A stretch of 64,000 nt of DNA. Source: VRUE01 sp963753585. Lineage in GTDB: Bacteria > Actinomycetota > Thermoleophilia > Solirubrobacterales > 70-9. Within the stretch, counting starts at the first letter, position 1; the number at the start of each line of letters is the position of its first letter. The notes beneath the pieces are model-generated. The model did not search any database. It had not been told where the DNA came from and saw only the letters and a program-made list of their open reading frames with translations. The DNA is taken from contig CAVWCU010000001.1 in assembly GCA_963753585.1 (NCBI GenBank), positions 1,981,681 to 2,045,680 of the forward strand, given 5' to 3'. Positions 57,238-64,000 of this stretch are shown piece by piece. The position numbers and the translations under genes were made by a program.

Positions 57238-57716
57238 GCGTTGATTATCCGCGCCGCGAGGATGCCGGCGTTCTTGGCCCCGTCGATCGCCACGCAGGCA
57301 ACGGGAATCCCCGGCGGCATCTGCACCGCCGAAAGCAGGGCGTCGAGGCCCCCGAGGCTCTTGCCCAGGATCGGCACGCCGATCACCGGCAGGTCGCTGT
57401 GCGCGGCAGCGACGCCGGGCAGCGCCGCCGACATCCCGGCACCGGCGATGATCACCTTCAGGCCGCGCATCCGCGCGTTGGTGCAGTACTCGCGGACCAG
57501 CTCGGGGTCGCGGTGGGCGCTCATCACACGCATCTCGTAGCTGATCCCGACCTCGTCGAGGGCAGCGCCGGCGGCTTCCATCTTGGGCATGTCGTTCTTC
57601 GAGCCCATGATGATCCCGACCAGCGGCGCGTCGACGTCGATCTCCTCGAAGGCCTCTTCGACCTCGGGCGACGGGGTCGGCTCGGTGGGCTGGGGCTCCT
57701 CTGAGATCTCGCTCAT
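57234..57716 (-). CDS. purE: N5-carboxyaminoimidazole ribonucleotide mutase
   Basis: A protein of 160 residues from the ATG at 57716. After an acidic N-terminal extension of about 30 residues comes the PurE core: VGIIMGSKNDMPKMEAAGAA, MRVMSAHRDPELV, IAGAGMSAALPGVAAAHS and VPILGKSLGGLDALLSAVQM. No purK is in the window. The extension (EEPQPTEPTPSPEVEEAFEE) is unusual and probably disordered. Confidence 0.94.
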   Translation of the reverse strand: MSEISEEPQPTEPTPSPEVEEAFEEIDVDAPLVGIIMGSKNDMPKMEAAGAALDEVGISYEMRVMSAHRDPELVREYCTNARMRGLKVIIAGAGMSAALPGVAAAHSDLPVIGVPILGKSLGGLDALLSAVQMPPGIPVACVAIDGAKNAGILAARIINA

Positions 57717-57739
57717 CTGATCCTCTCTATGACTGGGGG

Positions 57740-59014
57740 CTAGCTGGCGACGCGGTCGACCGCTCGGGCGGCGATGTCGGAGCGCATCTGCATCCCGTCG
57801 AACTCGATCCGTCTGGCGGCATCGTATGCACGATCGCGGGCCTCGGCCGGCGTCGGCGCCAGTGCGGTCACGTTGAGCACGCGCCCGCCCGCGGTGACGA
57901 TCTCGCCACCGCGCGCGGCGGTCCCCGCGTGTGCGATCTCGGCCAGCTCGGCCGCGGCGTCGAGGCCGCGGATCGCGTCGCCCTTCGAGGACGACTCGGG
58001 ATAGCCCGCCGAGGCGAGCACCAGCGTCACAGCCCAGTCTTCGGAGAACTCCGCCTCGGCCCCAGCCAGACCGCCCGGCTCGCGTGCGGCGAGGCAGAGG
58101 TCGACCAGGTCCGAGCGCAGCCGCGGCAGCACCGCCTGGGTCTCGGGGTCGCCGAAGCGGGTGTTGAACTCGAGCACCTTGGGGCCGTTCGGCCCGATCA
58201 TCAGGCCCGCGTAGAGGACGCCGTGGAAGGGCCGTCCCCGGCGTGCCATCGCGGCGACGATCGGGCGGTGGACCGCGTCGACGATCTCCTCGACCTCGGC
58301 CGGGCCGAAGCCGGGCACCGGCGAGTAGCTGCCCATGCCGCCGGTGTTGGGCCCCTCGTCGCCGTCGAAGATCCGCTTGTAGTCCTGGGCCGGCGCCAGC
58401 GGCACGACGTTCTCGCCGTCGCAGAGCGCCAGCAGCGAGAGCTCCTCGCCCTCGAGGAACTCCTCCAGCACGACCGCCGTCTCGCCGAAGCGTCGCTCGG
58501 TGAAGAAGACGTCGACAGCCTCGCGCGCCTCGGCCTCGCCGGCGCAGATGATCACCCCCTTGCCCGCCGCCAGGCCGTCGGCCTTCAGGACCGCCGGGTA
58601 GGAGGCGCGGGCCAGCTGCGCGACCGCCTCGTTGCTGCTGCGCAGCAGCGTGTGCGAAGCGGTCGGCACGTCCGCCTCCTTCATCAGCTCCTTGGCGAAG
58701 GCCTTTGACCCCTCCAGCTCCGCGGCCACCGCGCTGGGCCCGAAGGCCGGCACCCCGGCGTCCTCGAGCGCGTCGACGACGCCCGCGACCAGCGCCGCCT
58801 CCGGCCCGACCACGACCAGGTCGACGCTGCGCTCGCTCGCCGCCGCGACGATCGCCTCGACGTCGTCGGCCGCCACCCCGGGCAGGCACTCCGCATCGGC
58901 CGCGATCCCGGCGTTGCCGGGCGCGCAGAGCAGCTCGGGCGCGTGCGCGGAGCGCCCCAGCGCCCGCACGATCGCGTGCTCGCGCCCACCTCCGCCGACA
59001 ACCAGAATCTTCAA
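57740..59014 (-). CDS. purD: Phosphoribosylamine-glycine ligase
   Basis: A 424-residue ATP-grasp enzyme, complete. Motifs: ILVVGGGGREHAIVRALGRS, VVGPEAALVAGVVDALEDAG, LKADGLAAGKGVIIC, the EGEELSLLALCDG region and IGPNGPKVLEFNTRFGDPET. It lies 23 bases before purE in the same direction and belongs to the purD-purE-purB unit. Confidence 0.95.
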   Translation of the reverse strand: MKILVVGGGGREHAIVRALGRSAHAPELLCAPGNAGIAADAECLPGVAADDVEAIVAAASERSVDLVVVGPEAALVAGVVDALEDAGVPAFGPSAVAAELEGSKAFAKELMKEADVPTASHTLLRSSNEAVAQLARASYPAVLKADGLAAGKGVIICAGEAEAREAVDVFFTERRFGETAVVLEEFLEGEELSLLALCDGENVVPLAPAQDYKRIFDGDEGPNTGGMGSYSPVPGFGPAEVEEIVDAVHRPIVAAMARRGRPFHGVLYAGLMIGPNGPKVLEFNTRFGDPETQAVLPRLRSDLVDLCLAAREPGGLAGAEAEFSEDWAVTLVLASAGYPESSSKGDAIRGLDAAAELAEIAHAGTAARGGEIVTAGGRVLNVTALAPTPAEARDRAYDAARRIEFDGMQMRSDIAARAVDRVAS

Positions 59015-59020
59015 ACCGTC

Positions 59021-59302
59021 CTAGAGCGAGCCGGCCAGTTCGTCGGCGGGCATCGCGGCCAGCGTCTGGCTGGTCATCGTCCCGCGCGAGCCGAGCTCGA
59101 CCGAGACCTTGGTCATCGTCTGCTCGTCAGGCGCCTCGATCACAGTCACGAAGTCGTACTGGCCGAGCGTTGCGTACTGAGCCACCACTTTGGCGCCGAT
59201 CTGCTCGACCTCCTTGTTTACCTCGGCGACCCGGCCGGGGTTGTTCTTCAGCGTCCTTATGCCCTCAGCAGTGAGATTCGTAAGCATCACGTAGGTCGGC
59301 AT
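59021..59302 (-). CDS. GYD-domain protein
   Basis: A 93-residue dimeric alpha+beta barrel-like protein: MPTYVMLTNLTAEGIRTLKN and the GQYDFVTVIEAPDEQTM segment correspond to the GYD family, here with GQYD. Function unknown. Six bases separate it from purD, so it is probably co-transcribed with the purine genes. Confidence 0.82.
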   Translation of the reverse strand: MPTYVMLTNLTAEGIRTLKNNPGRVAEVNKEVEQIGAKVVAQYATLGQYDFVTVIEAPDEQTMTKVSVELGSRGTMTSQTLAAMPADELAGSL

Positions 59303-59345
59303 GGCGATCTCCTCTCGGGGACGGGTAGTCCTACGTTACCCGGCC

Positions 59346-60993
59346 TTAACCGTCGTAGCCCGCGTGCACGTGGTCGCAATGGTCCGAACGCGCGAAAGCC
59401 GCTCCGGGACCGTCCACGTCGAAGCAGTAGATGAGCTCGGTCGGGTGGGCCGGCGCCGGTAGGTAGGCGAGCGTGCTGGCGAGCTCCGCGCAGGGAGCTG
59501 CGGGGGAGGTGTCGGTGCAGGAAACGCCGTCGACGGCGGCGATGTCCATCGCCCGCCCGTAGTAGTGGTTGGAGATCCCGCCTTCGATCGTGTACTGCGA
59601 GTGGTCGGAGCGCAGCGAGGAGATCGTCAGCTGGTGGTCCTGGGTGATCGCCCCGATCAGGCCGACGATGCGGGGGTCGATCGCGCCGCTGGTCAGGTCG
59701 TGCAGCTCGAGGTCGTTGGAGAGGGTGAGGTTGCTCCAGTTGATTGGCGCGATCACCGCATTGGGCAGCGCCAGCGTCCACTCGACCGGGGTGACGACTG
59801 CACTCGCCTTCCAGGACTTCGGCCTCGGCGATGACGGCCTGCGACGTACCACGCTGCCTGGTTGTGGGTGAAGACGCCCGCCCGCAGGTCGCCGCGCGAC
59901 CAGATCAGCCGCGCCATCGTCGCGGCTGAGTCGGCCGCGCTGGCGCGGACGACGCGCCCGTCTTCGTTGCCGTCGACGGCGTAGCGCTGCCACTCGGTCG
60001 AGTCGAGGCCCAGCGGGCCGACGCTGCTCAGCTGCTCGGCGTCCATGCCGCGCGCCGAAGTTCGACTCGAGCCGGGCGATCGCGGCCAGCGCCCAGACGC
60101 CGCGGCGGCCGAGGCCGTAGCGGGCGGCGGCGTCCTCGAAAGCACGCAGGTAGCTCTCGGGGACCTTCTCGCGCCAGGCCGCGGGCAGCTGGCAGTCCAG
60201 TTCCTGCAGCTGGGGCTGCAGCGAGAAGGCACCGGCGTTGCCGATGCCGCCGTAACAGGCGGCGTTGGCGAGCACCTCGGCGACGTACCAGTCGGCGTGG
60301 TTGTAGGCGAAGATCGCGTCGTAGGTGTCCTCGGGCATCCCCGCCGCGCTCAGGTAGTTGGCGGCGGCGAAGATCGCGTCTTCGGGGTTGTAGGGGTCGG
60401 CGACCCCGTCGCCATTGGCGTCGACGCCGTAGGCATCCCAGCTCGAGGGGATGAACTGCATCCAGCCCATCGCCCCGGCCGAGGAGATGTTGAGGTTCGT
60501 GCCGAAGGCGGTCTCGATCTCGTTGATCCCGGCCAGGACCGCAGCGCCCTGGGGGCCGAGCCCGTAGGTCGCGGCGGCCCGCTGGTAGATCGGGATCAGC
60601 ACCGGCGGCACGCCCGAGGCGGCGCAGCTCGAGCTGGGGATCGAGGGGATGGCGAACACCTCGCCGGGAGTGGCGGGCGCGGTCAAGGCGCCGTCGGACT
60701 CGGGTGAAGGGGTCGGGTCGGTCTCCGGCGGGTTTCGGCGTCCTACCCGGAGTGGTGCCGCCGGTGGGGCCGGGCTTCGGCTCCGCGACGGATGGCGCCA
60801 GCGTGTCGCCCTGTTCGACCGCCGGCCCGCTGGAAACGGGGGGTGCGGGGGTCGGCGCCGGTGCCGCCGTTTCGCTTGCGGGCGCTTCGGTCTGGGCGTC
60901 GAGTGCACCTGGAGCTTCTTCGGCCGCGGCGCTCGATGCCGTCAGTGCGGCCGCGATCGCCGCCACAAGCAGGATGTTGCGGAGCCTTCCCAT
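59346..60993 (-). CDS. Lytic transglycosylase with M15-like domain, frameshifted
   Basis: An exported cell-wall enzyme starting at 60993 with a signal sequence (MGRLRNILLVAAIAAALTAS) and a Pro/Ala linker. The transglycosylase domain has the catalytic Glu in INEIETAFG and GAMGWMQFIPSSWDAYGV. A C-terminal domain with SNHYYGRAMDI and CDHVHAGYDG matches the zinc-binding pattern of M15 peptidases. The coding sequence changes frame at least four times (near 60735, 60055, 59850 and 59810). Each shift moves the frame by one step and the domains remain recognisable, so sequence error is the likely cause. Confidence 0.72.
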
Positions 60994-61902
60994 CAGCCGA
61001 GCACGTCCGTGACCTGCCATTGGCCGGAGCCCTTGTCGCGCTGGACGTCGATGCGCAGCTCGCTGGTGACGCCGACGCGCAGCAGCGAGGCGCTGAGCGT
61101 GAAGGTGTCGCCGCTGCGTGGGCCCGGCACCACGTTCAGCACCTTTGCCTTGGGCACCTTGACGTTGGCGGGAAGGCGCGGCGGGCGGCGGAGCAGAGCC
61201 TGGGTCAGGCGCGGGCTCGCCGTCGCGTCGAGGGCCGCCCGAACCTTGGCGTCGTTGCGACCGGTCTCATAGAGGACGAAGGCGTCGGAGAAGCGGCGCG
61301 CGACGTCGATCGCCGCGGGACCCGGATCCTCTGCCTCGCCGCCGGTGCTCGAGAGCGTCGCTCCGGCGGGGTCGTCGGGAGGGTCGGCCGCGGTGTCGGG
61401 ATCGCTGCTGATCACCGTGTCGGCTTCGGCAACCTTCGTCGTCGCGGTGTCGCCACCCTCCGGCACGAAGTCGGGGACGGCGCCCTGGAGGACAGGGGCC
61501 GCCGGTTCTGGCTCGGCCTTGCTCTCGACGGGAGCCTTGACGGGTGCGACGACTACGGCCGGCTCTTCGCCGTTCCGGTCGCCGGCCCTGATCGCGCCGA
61601 AGGAAAGCGGCGCCCACCGCGAGCAGGGCCACGCCGCCCAAAACGGCGGCCCGACCGGGCACGCCCCATCTGGCGGTCCGCTCGCCGAGCGGCCAGACGA
61701 TCACTCGCTCGACGGCCCAGACGACCCGCTCGAAAGGCCACCTGACGATGTCGAAGAGGCCCGCAGGAAGTCGGAGACAGGCCAGGCGACCCGCTCCTGG
61801 ATCGCCCCGCCGGCGTCGCCCGCGCGACCTGACGGCAGCGCCGAGCGCCCGCGCCCGCGGCATGCTGCGCCCAGCATTGATCTTGGGTCGTCGCGTCATC
61901 AA
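60993..61902 (-). CDS. Single-pass membrane protein, frameshifted
   Basis: The N-terminal part contains RWPFERVVWAVERVIVWPLG and a membrane segment AAVLGGVALLAVGAAFL. Near 61605 (GCTTTCCTTCGGC) one surplus base shifts the frame to an extracellular part with a long Pro/Glu/Asp linker and a folded C-terminal domain (IDVARRFSDAFVLYETGRND, then RLTQALLRRPPRLP). Another shift closer to the start is possible, so the true start is uncertain. Its stop overlaps the transglycosylase start (TGATG), suggesting a shared envelope function. Confidence 0.6.
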
Positions 61903-62072
61903 GTTGAAGCTTCCACAGCTTACGTCGGAATCTCGCTCCGAATCCTGAAATCCGGCGCCCTGGATTGCGATTCCCAGCTAAGTCTCCTGTCCATCCCAGC
62001 AGAATTGTGAGGCACTTTGTTAACCGTTTTGTAAACGCGTCGATGCGGCGACGTGGGGTCCACGGCAGCGAA

Positions 62073-64000
<1,928 letters not shown>

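Overview
This 64 kb window is high-GC chromosomal DNA, most likely from an actinobacterium of the class Thermoleophilia (Solirubrobacterales-like). The inference rests on the strong GC bias of codon third positions, frequent GTG/TTG starts, Gram-positive style PurS/PurQ/PurL, a ThiS-ThiG fusion, a GYD-domain protein and the type of secreted proteins present. There is no rRNA gene to confirm it.

Layout. 1-4.9 kb: ordinary chromosomal genes (MmcQ/YjbR, GAP-family membrane protein, a TetR regulator divergent from an MpaB-type oxygenase, two secreted proteins). 4.9-21.35 kb: a genomic island made of two tandem elements integrated at the 3' end of tRNA-Ala(CGC). Copies of the tRNA 3' half lie at 4931, 9980 and 21308. 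Both ends of each element carry a related GGGCAC/GTGCCC palindrome, and a tyrosine integrase sits beside the tRNA. Element 1 carries an AraC-like protein, a HIRAN protein and a zinc-hook ATPase. Element 2 carries a toxin-antitoxin pair, an EVE-like/PD-(D/E)xK nuclease, another nuclease-like protein, an unusual operon (radical SAM/SPASM enzyme, thymidylate-kinase-like enzyme, EEP nuclease, membrane protein) divergent from a second EEP nuclease, and a DUF4160 / DUF2442-XRE-ImmA pair. This is a defence-island gene set, and the radical SAM operon is the best candidate for an undescribed system.

21.4-26 kb: a second tRNA-Ala, a small nuclease-like gene and a compact RiPP locus: two nearly identical 33-residue precursor peptides, a radical SAM enzyme with a PqqD-like tail, an HPr-kinase-like enzyme and a divergent PqqD protein. 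25.9-35 kb: lipoate and pyruvate dehydrogenase genes (lipB-lipA, pdhA-pdhB-pdhC, lpd). 35.1-38.5 kb: thiamine genes (thiE; TPP riboswitch-thiO-thiSG). 38.5-43.6 kb and 50.2-59 kb: de novo purine synthesis (purH, purN, purF; purL, purQ, purS, purC, purB, purE, purD). Between these blocks is a sugar ABC-transporter operon flanked by two paralogous secreted proteins. The right end holds a P450, a glutaredoxin-like protein, a lytic transglycosylase, a membrane protein and clpB, cut by the window edge.

Two families of dispersed palindromic repeats are visible. One (87-90 bp, always a multiple of three) sits in frame inside coding sequences. From about 53 kb rightwards, and once in thiO, many conserved genes are broken by single-base frameshifts. 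Because purB, purC and clpB are affected, these look like residual sequence errors rather than biology.
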